This document shows positions 44,369 through 53,771 of a stretch of DNA of 64,000 bases, one piece after another. Position 1 is the first letter of the stretch. Each line of letters opens with the position of its first letter. The position numbers and the translations under genes were made by a program. The stretch lies in the IMG/VR virus record IMGVR_UViG_3300033148_006239, positions 41,325 to 105,324 of that record; one strand, written 5' to 3'. The stretch is from a virus. Under the pieces are notes generated by a model. It did not search any database. It was given only the letters and a program-made list of their open reading frames with translations, and was not told the origin of the DNA.

Positions 44369-44704
44369 TTAACTATTCATTAATGCTTCAGCATCTGCTA
44401 ATAAAGTAGCTATTTCATCTTCTAGATCTAATATTTGATCTTGTAAAGTACTTATTAAAGTTGAATTATAATCTGAGTTTAATCCATCAAATTCAGGTTC
44501 TTTTAAAACAATAAATGATACAATATCAGGATTTTCAGGATTTTCAGAATCAATAACTGTTCTTGTCAATTTTATTGAATCTAAATTTCCAGTACCTACT
44601 TGTAGAGCAGTAATCCATGTTTGTAAAGACTCAACATCGGATTGTTTTGATTTAGCTTCTTTAACTTTCTCATTGGCTAGTGCTAATTGTTCAGAAGTTG
44701 CCAT
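44369..44704 (-). CDS. Small coiled-coil protein
   Basis: A 111-residue protein with helical termini (ATSEQLALANEKVKEAKSKQ; LISTLQDQILDLEDEIATLLADAEAL) around a short beta region. Encoded just before the protease/scaffold gene. Function unknown; a head assembly role is plausible from position. Confidence 0.55.
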   Translation of the reverse strand: MATSEQLALANEKVKEAKSKQSDVESLQTWITALQVGTGNLDSIKLTRTVIDSENPENPDIVSFIVLKEPEFDGLNSDYNSTLISTLQDQILDLEDEIATLLADAEALMNS

Positions 44705-44714
44705 ATTTCACCTC

Positions 44715-45446
44715 TTATACGTATGCTAAAACATCTGTTAAAGCAGCATAAATCAATTCATAAGTATTCATACATTTCTCAGAATCTATGATCGACATAA
44801 AATTTTCTGCTTCATTTGTTCTAGTAGCATTAGTTAGATCAAATGTAATTGCATATTTTGTAGGTGAACCAGACGGAACTAAAGCATGTGTAATCCAGGT
44901 AACATAATCACCTTGTAATATATCTGTTCCAGTAATTAATTCAATACAACTACCAACAATATTTTTATGATCTGTTTCAGTAAGTGCACCAATCAAATCG
45001 AAATTCATAGTAAATTGTCCATCATTATCTTCAAATTTAGCACCTGAAGTTGCAAGAACTAATTTATCTGCAATTATATCACGATTATCATGTAATGTTT
45101 CTAATAGTCGTGTATCATCAACATCACCATGAGCAATTAACTGAAACAATCTTAGTAAGGAAAGTATTTTTTCTTGTGAATTTAACTTAAAATATTGTGC
45201 TGTAAATTGTGATCCTGATTGATCATATACAAGAATAGGATACTCTGTCGTACCTATATTAAAAAATCCAGCAGCTAATGATAATTCATCTGTCAATATA
45301 GATTTATATCTATCTTTAACGGTAGTTTCACCTAACAAATAAATTTCATGTTTAAATTTTATCGAATCTAAAGTCTTTTCGACGCAATCACCAATGACAG
45401 GGGTCACTGGATCTGTTTTTAACGGTAAAATTCCACCAAAACCCAT
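44715..45446 (-). CDS. Uncharacterised virion-cluster protein
   Basis: A 243-residue protein with beta-rich composition (YLLGETTVKDRYKSILTDEL, FNIGTTEYPILVYDQSGSQF). I do not recognise a family. It lies between the NlpC-like gene and the small coiled-coil gene. A strong AGAGGT Shine-Dalgarno precedes it. Confidence 0.55.
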   Translation of the reverse strand: MGFGGILPLKTDPVTPVIGDCVEKTLDSIKFKHEIYLLGETTVKDRYKSILTDELSLAAGFFNIGTTEYPILVYDQSGSQFTAQYFKLNSQEKILSLLRLFQLIAHGDVDDTRLLETLHDNRDIIADKLVLATSGAKFEDNDGQFTMNFDLIGALTETDHKNIVGSCIELITGTDILQGDYVTWITHALVPSGSPTKYAITFDLTNATRTNEAENFMSIIDSEKCMNTYELIYAALTDVLAYV

Positions 45447-45506
45447 TTTTCTACCTCTCTAACGTTTCATTATAAAATATAATATTGAATCATAAAAAAT
45501 GAAAAA

Positions 45507-46004
45507 TTATTTAACTTTTTCTAAATATTTTACATAATCTTCTGTAGATACAGCAGCGGGATTTTCAATGTTCCCAAATTTAAAACCTTGTTTCATCACT
45601 GCTTCTGCAATTAATTCTGTACAGATTACACCATCATCAACATCTTTAAATTTTTTCCAAAAAAACTTTTCTAATTTTGGAAAAATTCTAATTATAATAG
45701 ATAAAAGTATATTATAAGCAAATTGTAAATACCCATATCTAGTACCTAATTTAGACATACAATCTTTGACTAGTTGTTCTTTGTCTATTTTAAATCTTTC
45801 AGGAAATTTATAAACGAAATATCCTTTTTTTGGATATTTATGTATAGTTTGCATTATAACTTCGGGCATTGTTGATTCAATAATTAAATCATTACCAATA
45901 TATAATGCAACATGTGTTATATCTGATAAAATTATTTTCTCGATCACATCATAAAGTAAACTATCTCTAAAGACGCATATTACGTCACCTTTTTTTATTG
46001 TCAT
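45507..46004 (-). CDS. NlpC/P60-superfamily (YiiX/LRAT-like) papain-fold protein
   Basis: A 165-residue papain-like protein. Landmarks are KKGDVICVFRDSLLYDVIEKIILSDITHVALYIGN (the DIxxxxxxS--HVALYIG segment with the catalytic His in permuted NlpC/P60 proteins), IIESTMPEVIM, YGYLQ, and DDGVICTELIAEAV with the likely catalytic Cys. In this circularly permuted group the HVALYIG precedes the C-x-E-L Cys. It could be a peptidoglycan or lipid hydrolase. I start at 46004, after GGAGG, giving a 2-nt gap after the upstream stop. It lies among head/fibre genes, not in the lysis cassette, so a virion entry role is possible. Confidence 0.75.
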   Translation of the reverse strand: MTIKKGDVICVFRDSLLYDVIEKIILSDITHVALYIGNDLIIESTMPEVIMQTIHKYPKKGYFVYKFPERFKIDKEQLVKDCMSKLGTRYGYLQFAYNILLSIIIRIFPKLEKFFWKKFKDVDDGVICTELIAEAVMKQGFKFGNIENPAAVSTEDYVKYLEKVK

Positions 46005-46005
46005 G

Positions 46006-46500
46006 TTATCCTCCAACAAGTCCAAAAGTATATAATTCAAATTCAAAACGTGTAGTTACACCAACTTGATGTGTCAATGATAATAATATTTCTGTCGTTG
46101 ATGGACTAGGTGATGTATATTTCATATCAAAAGGCATATCTTTGGGAACACTAAATAGACTAACTATATCATTATTATTGCTCAATTTCTTATTAGAAAC
46201 AACTTTAATCGATCCACCAACTTCTTCAGGAATATTAGGTAATAACATTGCAGCACAATTTATTTCAGATGCTGAATCTTCAATACATTTTATCATCGCA
46301 TGATGTATTTGAAAATTCTTTAAAGGATCAAAAGAGATTTCTGTTCTTATACAATCTGTATAATCTTCATCACTTATTTCACCTACTGCATCATAATATT
46401 TTATTAAAAAATAATCATCTAATTGTTCGTCTTGTGCTGTACCTTTACTTGTTTTGAAATAAGAATGAAATATTCTTGGATAACCTTTTCTTAAACTCAT
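46006..46500 (-). CDS. Hypothetical structural-region protein
   Basis: A 164-residue protein with a beta-rich appearance (IKVVSNKKLSNNN, TTRFEFELYTFGLVGG) in the fibre/decoration cluster. Overlaps the upstream gene by 4 nt. Not recognised. Confidence 0.55.
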   Translation of the reverse strand: MSLRKGYPRIFHSYFKTSKGTAQDEQLDDYFLIKYYDAVGEISDEDYTDCIRTEISFDPLKNFQIHHAMIKCIEDSASEINCAAMLLPNIPEEVGGSIKVVSNKKLSNNNDIVSLFSVPKDMPFDMKYTSPSPSTTEILLSLTHQVGVTTRFEFELYTFGLVGG

Positions 46501-46907
46501 TGTGATTCGTATCCTTTTAATTTGACATAAATTTTTCCATCGCCAGGACCATTTCTAATAACGCGTAATAATATTTTATTAGTATTATCTCCTTTTACAG
46601 AAGATTTCCAATTTAATTGTTGATCAATAGTATTACCATTAACCATTAATACATCAATTAATGTAATTTCTGTATTATCTCCATTAGGAGCGTAATATAT
46701 TTCAATCGTAGTTCCACCTGTTAAATTAGGAGCACCACTAACAAGCAATTGAAGAGTTAAATATTTATTTAATGCTATAGGATAAAAATCGTTTTCTGAA
46801 TTATTACCATCAACTTCATCATAATAAATATATTCCCAATTAGTTGTATTATCAGGTGTTACAATTTCATTAAAAATATGCTTTCTACGTATATAAGACT
46901 TACTCAT
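46497..46907 (-). CDS. Hypothetical beta-rich protein (decoration or fibre accessory candidate)
   Basis: A 136-residue protein with Thr/Asn/Gly-rich strands (TTIEIYYAPNGDNTEITLIDV, IYVKLKGYES). It looks like a small beta-sandwich. Placed in the fibre-like cluster between portal and capsid protease genes. Not recognised. Confidence 0.55.
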   Translation of the reverse strand: MSKSYIRRKHIFNEIVTPDNTTNWEYIYYDEVDGNNSENDFYPIALNKYLTLQLLVSGAPNLTGGTTIEIYYAPNGDNTEITLIDVLMVNGNTIDQQLNWKSSVKGDNTNKILLRVIRNGPGDGKIYVKLKGYESQ

Positions 46908-46916
46908 ATTAATTCC

Positions 46917-47123
46917 TTAAGGTTGAGCTACTTCTACCCAAGAAGATCCATTCCAACGATGCATCATAGTTTCTAAATCATTTCCTCTAATTTTACCCGG
47001 AAAAGGTACATCAGTTCTTTGTGTCTCGTTTTCTGAATCGAAACTTCCATCATTTTCAAAATCACAATATCCGCATCTTAATAAATCTCCTGTAGCATTT
47101 TCATATACACCGTTATGTGTCAT
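46917..47123 (-). CDS. Small fibre-cluster protein with MHRWNGSSW motif
   Basis: A 68-residue protein with LRCGYCDFENDGSF and, at its end, MMHRWNGSSWVEV. Short xRWNGSSWxxx segments are common in phage fibre proteins. Possibly a decoration subunit. Overlaps the upstream fibre gene by 4 nt. Confidence 0.5.
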   Translation of the reverse strand: MTHNGVYENATGDLLRCGYCDFENDGSFDSENETQRTDVPFPGKIRGNDLETMMHRWNGSSWVEVAQP

Positions 47124-47863
47124 AAAGAACTCCTATTTAAACTATACGCAGCTACATATATGCCTAAAGAAGGTGAAGCTCCAAACTTACTTATTAAGTA
47201 ATATATATATCTTGATGAACCATTATTATCTATTCCTGCCATTAAAGACATAGTAGTCTGAGCATAAGTTGGAACCGCTACAGCTCTTTGACCCCATAAT
47301 TCATGAGCGCTATCACCGCTTGCATTAATTCTAAACCAATCTCTTTGATTATCTGGAGCAAATGCTATAGTTAATATAGCGCTATAAGAATCTACTGGAA
47401 CGTGATTAACTACACCTACTGATGTAATTGTTGTTGCTGTTCCGCCACTCAAAACATTTTGAGCCGATAAAGTAGTTTGATAATATATCCAAAACCCATC
47501 ATCAACAAATTCTTTAAAATCTGAAACAAGAGATTTTAAACAACATATTTTTCTTCTATGAGTATACCCAGCTGGATAAGACGGTACAGAATCATCTATT
47601 GATGCTATAACCGAAGTTGTTTTATTTGGACCACCTATTAAATAAAAAAAATACCAAGTATTCCCTGCGAAACTTCCTGTGTCTAATCCTGTATCTCCAC
47701 TTGAAGCTAAATCTACATTAGTATCGCTCGAAAGTATTAAGTTTACTTCATCTGCAATGTCTCGAGCTGCACACGATTTAACTTTGATAACTTTTGTAGA
47801 TACGTATTCTAAACGTGCTCCTGCTGAATAACCCTTTGGATATGGAAACCATTTACTAGACAT
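47120..47863 (-). CDS. Fibre-like structural protein
   Basis: A 247-residue protein with fibre-protein features: WYFFYLIGGPNKTTSVIASID, YPAGYTHRRKICCL, TTLSAQNVLSGGTATTI. Comparable segments recur in phage tail-fibre and neck-decoration proteins. It lies right after the 542-residue fibre-like gene, with a perfect hairpin between them and AAGAGG as SD. Confidence 0.6.
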   Translation of the reverse strand: MSSKWFPYPKGYSAGARLEYVSTKVIKVKSCAARDIADEVNLILSSDTNVDLASSGDTGLDTGSFAGNTWYFFYLIGGPNKTTSVIASIDDSVPSYPAGYTHRRKICCLKSLVSDFKEFVDDGFWIYYQTTLSAQNVLSGGTATTITSVGVVNHVPVDSYSAILTIAFAPDNQRDWFRINASGDSAHELWGQRAVAVPTYAQTTMSLMAGIDNNGSSRYIYYLISKFGASPSLGIYVAAYSLNRSSL

Positions 47864-47874
47864 TCGATCCTCTT

Positions 47875-47902
47875 ATAGTGGGAAGTTTATACTTCCCACT
47901 AT
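47875..47902. terminator. 12-bp perfect hairpin between two fibre-like genes
   Basis: Inverted repeat ATAGTGGGAAGT / ACTTCCCACTAT with a TTAT loop, placed just upstream of the RBS of the gene at 47120-47863. No U-run follows on either strand. As with the hairpin at 36380-36408, it may be a processing or stability element rather than a true terminator. Confidence 0.5.
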
Positions 47903-47917
47903 ATTAATGATTAGAAA

Positions 47918-49546
47918 TTATGTGTCATAACGAACTTTAAAATCATCTCCAGATTCAGCTATATCATCTATTCCTGTACTAGGAGGGGTAGCTTCAGTTC
48001 CATCTGTAGACGATACATCCCAAGTACCATCGTTTCCTGATACAGAATCAGTTGCTATAAGAATATAATATTTAGCTTCTGTTAATCCAGTAGACCCTGC
48101 TGCAGTTAAATATCCTACTGTATAATCAACTCCATGTTCTTGATCTGGTCCTTTTGGATCTATAGGTGTTAATTCTACCTCGTCTCCTAATAACTCTGGA
48201 GTAGAAGCTAAAGGTCCTATTACTAAGTTTGTCACTTGAGCACCAGAATATGTTATAGTTTCTACTAATTTTGTTCCAGTAGCTATTGACCCTAAACCAT
48301 TATCTATACCTAAAATAATAGCTGCTAAATCTTTTACATCAGCACCTAATCCACCTGTATCGGGTGTAATATTTGTTAAAGATTCATCAATACTAAGCAA
48401 GTCGGCATTAATACTTAAACCATTAGCATGGACTACAACTGCTGCACCATCTGCTACGTTAGTAGTAACATCTTTTTCAATATCAATATCTGAACCGTTA
48501 CCACCTGTTAAACCATCACCTGCTACATCTGAACCGAGCTTAGCTGCCGTAACTGATGTGGCAGCTAATTCAGTAGCAGAAATTGCAGCAGCCGCAATAG
48601 AAAGTGTTGTTTGAACACCACCACCATCACCGTTATGATCAAAATGTGACGTATTTATTGATTGAAGTAAACTACCTGATGTAGTTACATCCATATTACT
48701 TACTTTACCAGAAGTCGTATCTGAAGAATCTGGATCTACATCAATATCATCTGCGTCTACATTAATACCATTACCAGCACCAATATTAAGTGTAACAGCA
48801 CCACCAGTTCCACCACCTGTCAAACCACTTCCTGCTGTAACACTCGTAATATCACCTGCAACAATATCAATAAATGTTCCAGGAACATTTACAAACGAAC
48901 TACTTGGTAAATTTGCAAATTGAAATATTTCAGCAAATTTTAAATCAATCGATGTCGCAGAAAAACCAGAATACGCAGTTTGCACTGCACTTACATCAGA
49001 CCAAAACTGAATATAAAATTTTGAATCATCAGTATCATAATATAAAACACCATAAACTTCATTTCCTGCACCATCATCAACTGGATCACTTGTACTAGCA
49101 TCTCTAATAACAACTGTTCCGGGTTTACCCATTTGAGTAACCTGAGCAGGACTTGCAGGTAATGAACCACCACCAACACCATAAGCACCACTTGCATCAA
49201 CAAATATACCTTCATCTGTTGTAAAGTCTGTTTGTGCAACATCAGTAGTTGCTACTGCAGTAATTGCCGTATTGATATCATCATCTGCTCCTGACGCAGA
49301 AAAACTATCAATTTGAATCCAATCTGCCATAAGTTTATCAACATATAATTGATTAGATCCATTCTCTTTAACTGTGTCATTATCAATTTTAACAGCGACT
49401 CCATTACTTGATACATTAATAGCTTCGGCTAAATTAGCACCACCTGTAACATCTGCTTTGACATTCATTGCGGTTTTAACACCTGTTTTTTCTAATCCAT
49501 TACCTGCCAAATTCGAATCAATCCAATTTTTATCCAATTGTCCCAT
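47918..49546 (-). CDS. Fibre-like structural protein with repeat-rich beta region
   Basis: A 542-residue Asp/Gly/Thr/Ala-rich protein. The segment ITSVTAGSGLTGGGTGGAVTL, followed by NIGAGNGINVDADDIDV, is a widespread phage fibre/collagen-like motif (VTAGSGLTGGG-GxVTLN-GAG-GI-V-ADDI). The section VLYYDTDDSKFYIQFWSDVSAV matches tail-fibre needle or baseplate short-fibre units. Located between portal and capsid gene clusters rather than after the baseplate, so it may be a head or neck fibre. Confidence 0.65.
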   Translation of the reverse strand: MGQLDKNWIDSNLAGNGLEKTGVKTAMNVKADVTGGANLAEAINVSSNGVAVKIDNDTVKENGSNQLYVDKLMADWIQIDSFSASGADDDINTAITAVATTDVAQTDFTTDEGIFVDASGAYGVGGGSLPASPAQVTQMGKPGTVVIRDASTSDPVDDGAGNEVYGVLYYDTDDSKFYIQFWSDVSAVQTAYSGFSATSIDLKFAEIFQFANLPSSSFVNVPGTFIDIVAGDITSVTAGSGLTGGGTGGAVTLNIGAGNGINVDADDIDVDPDSSDTTSGKVSNMDVTTSGSLLQSINTSHFDHNGDGGGVQTTLSIAAAAISATELAATSVTAAKLGSDVAGDGLTGGNGSDIDIEKDVTTNVADGAAVVVHANGLSINADLLSIDESLTNITPDTGGLGADVKDLAAIILGIDNGLGSIATGTKLVETITYSGAQVTNLVIGPLASTPELLGDEVELTPIDPKGPDQEHGVDYTVGYLTAAGSTGLTEAKYYILIATDSVSGNDGTWDVSSTDGTEATPPSTGIDDIAESGDDFKVRYDT

Positions 49547-49548
49547 CT

Positions 49549-49845
49549 TTATACCTCCTTTTGATATATGACAGTAACCTTGTTATCAATTTCTAAAATT
49601 CCATCAAGCCCTAAACTGGACCATGAAACTACATTATCTAAAACAATAAAATCGTCACCTAGAAACTGTCCAGGAGCACCTTTAATTTGTAAAGTTAGTA
49701 AATTATTGTTTATAACATTATTAGCTAAAACAATTTGTTTATTTGTTATATCGTCACTATCAAGAATGAATGTTTCAATAATCGTGTTATCATTTACAAT
49801 ACCACCTTCACCCGTACCTCTTCTGTGTATAAAACCAACACTCAT
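49549..49845 (-). CDS. Hypothetical structural-region protein
   Basis: A 98-residue beta-rich protein (IETFILDSDDITNKQIVLANNV, GILEIDNKVTVIYQKEV). Between the small portal-side gene and the fibre-like gene. Not recognised. Confidence 0.55.
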   Translation of the reverse strand: MSVGFIHRRGTGEGGIVNDNTIIETFILDSDDITNKQIVLANNVINNNLLTLQIKGAPGQFLGDDFIVLDNVVSWSSLGLDGILEIDNKVTVIYQKEV

Positions 49846-49853
49846 AATATTAC

Positions 49854-50216
49854 CTATTGTGAAAAGAGCGTGATATATATATCACCTGCACCACCTAAAT
49901 ATACTCTTAAAGTATCATAATTACCAACTTCAAAAAAAGCACCATCGTTGGGTAATAATATTTGTACTTGATCAACAGCAGAAGGAGATGCAACAATTTT
50001 ATCACTCACAGAGAAATAACAATTAAATGTTGATACATTATTTATAAAAATACCATTAAAAAACTGATTAACGTCTAATATAGTAAGATCTTCAGGATGT
50101 ATTGTTGTTAATTTATCATCACTTTCAGGTTCTTTTGTTTTAAAAATCTTTTCTCCTGCTCCCACAAAACTAAGTTTTTTAACAACTCTTGTAAAATATG
50201 TCTCAGAAACAGCCAT
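49854..50216 (-). CDS. Hypothetical structural-region protein
   Basis: A 120-residue beta-rich protein (NNVSTFNCYFSVSDKIV, YDTLRVYLGGAGDIYITLF) resembling small phage head or neck decoration domains in composition. Directly follows the portal gene. Not recognised. Confidence 0.55.
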   Translation of the reverse strand: MAVSETYFTRVVKKLSFVGAGEKIFKTKEPESDDKLTTIHPEDLTILDVNQFFNGIFINNVSTFNCYFSVSDKIVASPSAVDQVQILLPNDGAFFEVGNYDTLRVYLGGAGDIYITLFSQ

Positions 50217-50223
50217 AATTACC

Positions 50224-52047
50224 TCACAGATTTATTATGTTCATTATTTTCTCTTCTGCAGCATTTGAATCATTGTTTTCATCATCTTCCTCATCTTCAT
50301 TGTCGCTATCGTCTTGATCTTGATCAGAATTAGAATTAGGATTTTGTCGATTTGCTGCTTCTTCTAATCCAGGAAAGATAAATGCACCTGCTTTAATTAA
50401 ATCTTTAATAATTACTATTGGTACATCTAACCATTCAGAATCTTCCTTACCAAAAATTTGTTCTAAGTCTTCTAATTCTATATTAAATACTCTTTCAATT
50501 AATGTTCTACCGTCTCTAATTGTTAATCCTGATTGTTGTAATTTAAATATAGCATCAGTCATTGTAACAATACTGTCTTTTGTAGAAGGTTTTGATTCAT
50601 ATACATGATATTTAAACCCTTTTAAAGCAAAAATTATATTATTTACAATGAAATCAAACAAATTTCTAGTTGGTTTAAAAACATTATCTTCAGTAACTTC
50701 TTGAGCAACTTCAGCGGTAGCTCTATTAAAGTCTTGATTTTTTCCAATATGTAAATCAGATATTCTAAAAGATGATTGTACTGCTCTATCGTTCTTTTCA
50801 CCATACTGTATAAAATTTGCTTCTCTTCTTTGACCAAGTTCTTGCAATGTAATTTTAGCTTGTTGTTCTTTAGTTAAACCTGGAATCCTTGTTTGTTGTT
50901 CGGGTATTAATACAAGAGCTTTTCTAGCATTTTCAAGTTTTGCACTCTGTGCAACATATTGCTTGAGATAGTCAATTGAAGCTTTATCTAAAGGAGCATC
51001 TGACATGATCGCAAGATCAGCTTTGCTTCCATTACTGAACCACTTTAGATCACACTCTGATTTAAAAATTGAACCTAATATTGCATACAGTGCACCAATA
51101 TACCTTGGTGCACCATACGGCGAACCGGGGAAGTAATATTTAAAATGTATAATTTCTGTCGCAGGTTTGAAATTCTTTTTTTCTTTTTTAGACATTTCTG
51201 CCCACATTTCTCTTGTAACTACTTCACCCCCCAAAGAATTTATTACTCTTGGATCACCAAATTCTTTAAAAAAAACACTATTTTCACCATTTGAAGAAGC
51301 ACTATTACCTAATTCATCGTCTATTTGAACAAAAAACTTAAATCTTTTAATTGTTTTTCTCTTTATCCATTCGTTTTTATTTTTCTTAAAGATAAATCTA
51401 TCATAAGGTATAAACTGCTTAGACATTGACGCAATTCTCATACTAACAGATTCAAGTAATTGAACTGCATATATTTCACCAAGATTGATACTATAATCAT
51501 CATTTACTTTATATTTGTCTCTAACAATTTCCCAATAAGAATTACCTGTTACCTCAATATTCTTACCATGCTTCTTCTTAAACTCAACATGAGGATCACC
51601 ATCAATATCTAAATATGTTAAAAAGTCATCAATTTCATCTTTTTCTTCTCTAATTAATTTATCAAGAGTCTCATCTTTCATTCTTTCGGACTTTGTAATT
51701 CTTGAAATTAATTTATAATCTTTAGTATAAACACCGTCAACCGTAGCATCGATATTTTGATTTAGAGTCTCAGAAAGAGGTAATAATTGCATTAATACAT
51801 CTGGATCTATAACTGGGCTTATTACATCAACACCCCCTTTTTGTTCAATAAAATCATCGCCTGTCTCATCACCCTGTGGTTGTGTATCTTCAAGACCTTT
51901 TGTAAATCCTTTATTTCTAGTACTTACAATACCCTTAATATACCGATTAAGTCCTTTTTTAGAAATTTCATTCTCTTCAATATCTTCATTAATTTTGTTA
52001 TTTACATTTTCTCTATTAATTTTATTGTTTAAATCTATCCAGTTCAT
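50224..52047 (-). CDS. Portal protein
   Basis: A 607-residue portal. After an Asn/Asp/Lys-rich N-terminal arm come LLPLSETLNQNIDATVDGVY, HVEFKKKHGKNIEVTGNSYWEIVRDK, and PYGAPRYIGALYAILGSIFKSECDLKWFSNGSKADLAIMSDAPL, in keeping with PBSX/XkdE-type portals (GxSxxxA helix and stem). The C-terminus is a highly acidic Asp/Asn/Glu tail (about 570-600). Located two genes after the large terminase with a 46-residue ORF between. It forms the dodecameric DNA gate. Confidence 0.88.
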   Translation of the reverse strand: MNWIDLNNKINRENVNNKINEDIEENEISKKGLNRYIKGIVSTRNKGFTKGLEDTQPQGDETGDDFIEQKGGVDVISPVIDPDVLMQLLPLSETLNQNIDATVDGVYTKDYKLISRITKSERMKDETLDKLIREEKDEIDDFLTYLDIDGDPHVEFKKKHGKNIEVTGNSYWEIVRDKYKVNDDYSINLGEIYAVQLLESVSMRIASMSKQFIPYDRFIFKKNKNEWIKRKTIKRFKFFVQIDDELGNSASSNGENSVFFKEFGDPRVINSLGGEVVTREMWAEMSKKEKKNFKPATEIIHFKYYFPGSPYGAPRYIGALYAILGSIFKSECDLKWFSNGSKADLAIMSDAPLDKASIDYLKQYVAQSAKLENARKALVLIPEQQTRIPGLTKEQQAKITLQELGQRREANFIQYGEKNDRAVQSSFRISDLHIGKNQDFNRATAEVAQEVTEDNVFKPTRNLFDFIVNNIIFALKGFKYHVYESKPSTKDSIVTMTDAIFKLQQSGLTIRDGRTLIERVFNIELEDLEQIFGKEDSEWLDVPIVIIKDLIKAGAFIFPGLEEAANRQNPNSNSDQDQDDSDNEDEEDDENNDSNAAEEKIMNIINL

Positions 52048-52048
52048 T

Positions 52049-52189
52049 TTATTCCTTTATAATAAATACACTATTTCCTTGTTTTCCTGATTTCATATGA
52101 CTTTTTGATGGATCACCTGATTTAAATCTCTTCCTCTTCTTCAATAGTTCATCTCTTTCTTCGTCTTTAATCTCTTTCAATATTTTCAT
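52049..52189 (-). CDS. Small basic protein between terminase and portal (46 aa)
   Basis: A 46-residue protein (MKILKEIKDEERDELLKKR...) with a Lys/Arg-rich helix and a Ser/Lys-rich middle. I take the ATG at 52189 with GGAGGG upstream rather than the longer ORF to 52231, which would run into the terminase gene. Function unknown. Confidence 0.55.
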   Translation of the reverse strand: MKILKEIKDEERDELLKKRKRFKSGDPSKSHMKSGKQGNSVFIIKE

Positions 52190-52190
52190 A

Positions 52191-53771
52191 TTACCCTCCA
52201 ATAAGCTGAACTGAACTTGTTTTACTTTCATTTTTTCTCATTTCATAAGCTCTTAATTCAGCACATATATATCTCAATGAATCAACGGCGTGATCATCAC
52301 ATGAAGGATCAGGAAACTCTGAATTAGCAATAGAATTAGAACCTTCAAGATCTTGACATTCTCTAATTGTATTTGTGCAATGTTCTAAAACAATTAAATT
52401 TGGTATATCTAATCCAGGATTCATCTCTAAAAATTGTCTCACTGAATCATATCCAAATTCTCTATCGTTTATTGCACCAACAAGATTTATAGAATCATCT
52501 CTGTCTTTTATTTCTTTCATATATGTAGGACCAGATGGATCACCAACAACAACATCAAATCTATCATTTCTCCAATTATGCCTGTCTTCTTCTTGTAAAT
52601 ATTCAAATTTACCAAGGAACGATTTAGCGATATCTGATGCCTTTAAATATTTTCTATAAAATTCTCTATATATAACCAATGTTCCTTGTGGAGATAATGC
52701 ACCACCTAAAAATACAGCAGGATCTCTATATCCAAAGTCTAATCCACTAATCTTTAACCAATCACTTGGTATTAATTCAGTCAAAAGATCGTTTAAAGGT
52801 TTATTTGCGTCATATAATATTCCATGAAACTCTGCAAATTTCTCTATTGACCATATATGACAATCTTTAAATTCTAAGAATTGACCCTCAGAGATAGGTG
52901 TCTTACATTCCCATTGATTATCCCATGTCTTCTGATCTAATATTGCAGCTTTTTCAATTAAATCATCGATGCTATAATACCCATCACACCCTTTAGCTCT
53001 TCCTTGACATTTCTCAATCAATGGACATACTTCACATTTTCTACCAACACACTTTTCTAAGACTTCGAAAATTCCCCATTTATAAACTTTAATTCCAAGA
53101 CGTTTTGCTTCTTTATAGACTGTGTTTACTACTCCATTACTTTTCTTTCGTGTAGATAGTAATCTATCTTGTGCTTTATATCTATTATCGGACTTTGTCA
53201 TTGAAAAAGCTTCTTGAAGTAATTCCCAAGACATTAACTCAATCTCATCTGCATTGTTTTTATGAGGATGAGGACCATTATATCCTTCAGGAGATGCAGT
53301 AATAATTCTAATAGATGCACCATTTTTCATTTTTACAAGATACGGAACTCTTCTTGAAAATTCTATTTGCTCATTTATCAGTTTTATCTTTTTAAATTGT
53401 TCTAAATACTTGAACATTAAATTTGCTTGTTCAACAACTGCTCCGCTACTTGTTATTTCTATTTCAGGCTTAAAAAGTAAATCTAAAATATTAACAATTG
53501 ACAAATTTCTTGTTTTACCACCATTTCTATTAGCAATTGCTAAGCACTTAGAATACCTTTGAAAGAATGAATCAGAAACAAAATCAAATGGTACATCGTG
53601 ACCATCTATAATAACTTTATTTGGAACTTTAAAATTTAAAAAGATTCTTATAAAGTCAGCTAAGTCTTCATCAGTAGTTATACCATTAGTAATATAATAC
53701 TGAAATAGATCTTTTCTATTATCTTCAAGTGAAGACAATACTGTATTTGCAGTTGTTTTATCAATTTCCAT
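52191..53771 (-). CDS. Terminase large subunit
   Basis: DNA-packaging motor of 526 residues. ATPase: LAIANRNGGKTRNL (Walker A, 77-90; NxGKT), ADEIELM as Walker B (DE). Nuclease: SGLDFGYRDPAVFLGG (metal Asp in LDxGxxDP), VVGDPSGPTYMKEI and CDDHAVDSLRYI (RNase H-like final acid). A Cys cluster at about 248-268 (CVGRKCEVCPLIEKC-x5-C) probably binds a metal. The family relates to P22/T4-type large terminases. Precedes the portal gene. Confidence 0.92.
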   Translation of the reverse strand: MEIDKTTANTVLSSLEDNRKDLFQYYITNGITTDEDLADFIRIFLNFKVPNKVIIDGHDVPFDFVSDSFFQRYSKCLAIANRNGGKTRNLSIVNILDLLFKPEIEITSSGAVVEQANLMFKYLEQFKKIKLINEQIEFSRRVPYLVKMKNGASIRIITASPEGYNGPHPHKNNADEIELMSWELLQEAFSMTKSDNRYKAQDRLLSTRKKSNGVVNTVYKEAKRLGIKVYKWGIFEVLEKCVGRKCEVCPLIEKCQGRAKGCDGYYSIDDLIEKAAILDQKTWDNQWECKTPISEGQFLEFKDCHIWSIEKFAEFHGILYDANKPLNDLLTELIPSDWLKISGLDFGYRDPAVFLGGALSPQGTLVIYREFYRKYLKASDIAKSFLGKFEYLQEEDRHNWRNDRFDVVVGDPSGPTYMKEIKDRDDSINLVGAINDREFGYDSVRQFLEMNPGLDIPNLIVLEHCTNTIRECQDLEGSNSIANSEFPDPSCDDHAVDSLRYICAELRAYEMRKNESKTSSVQLIGG

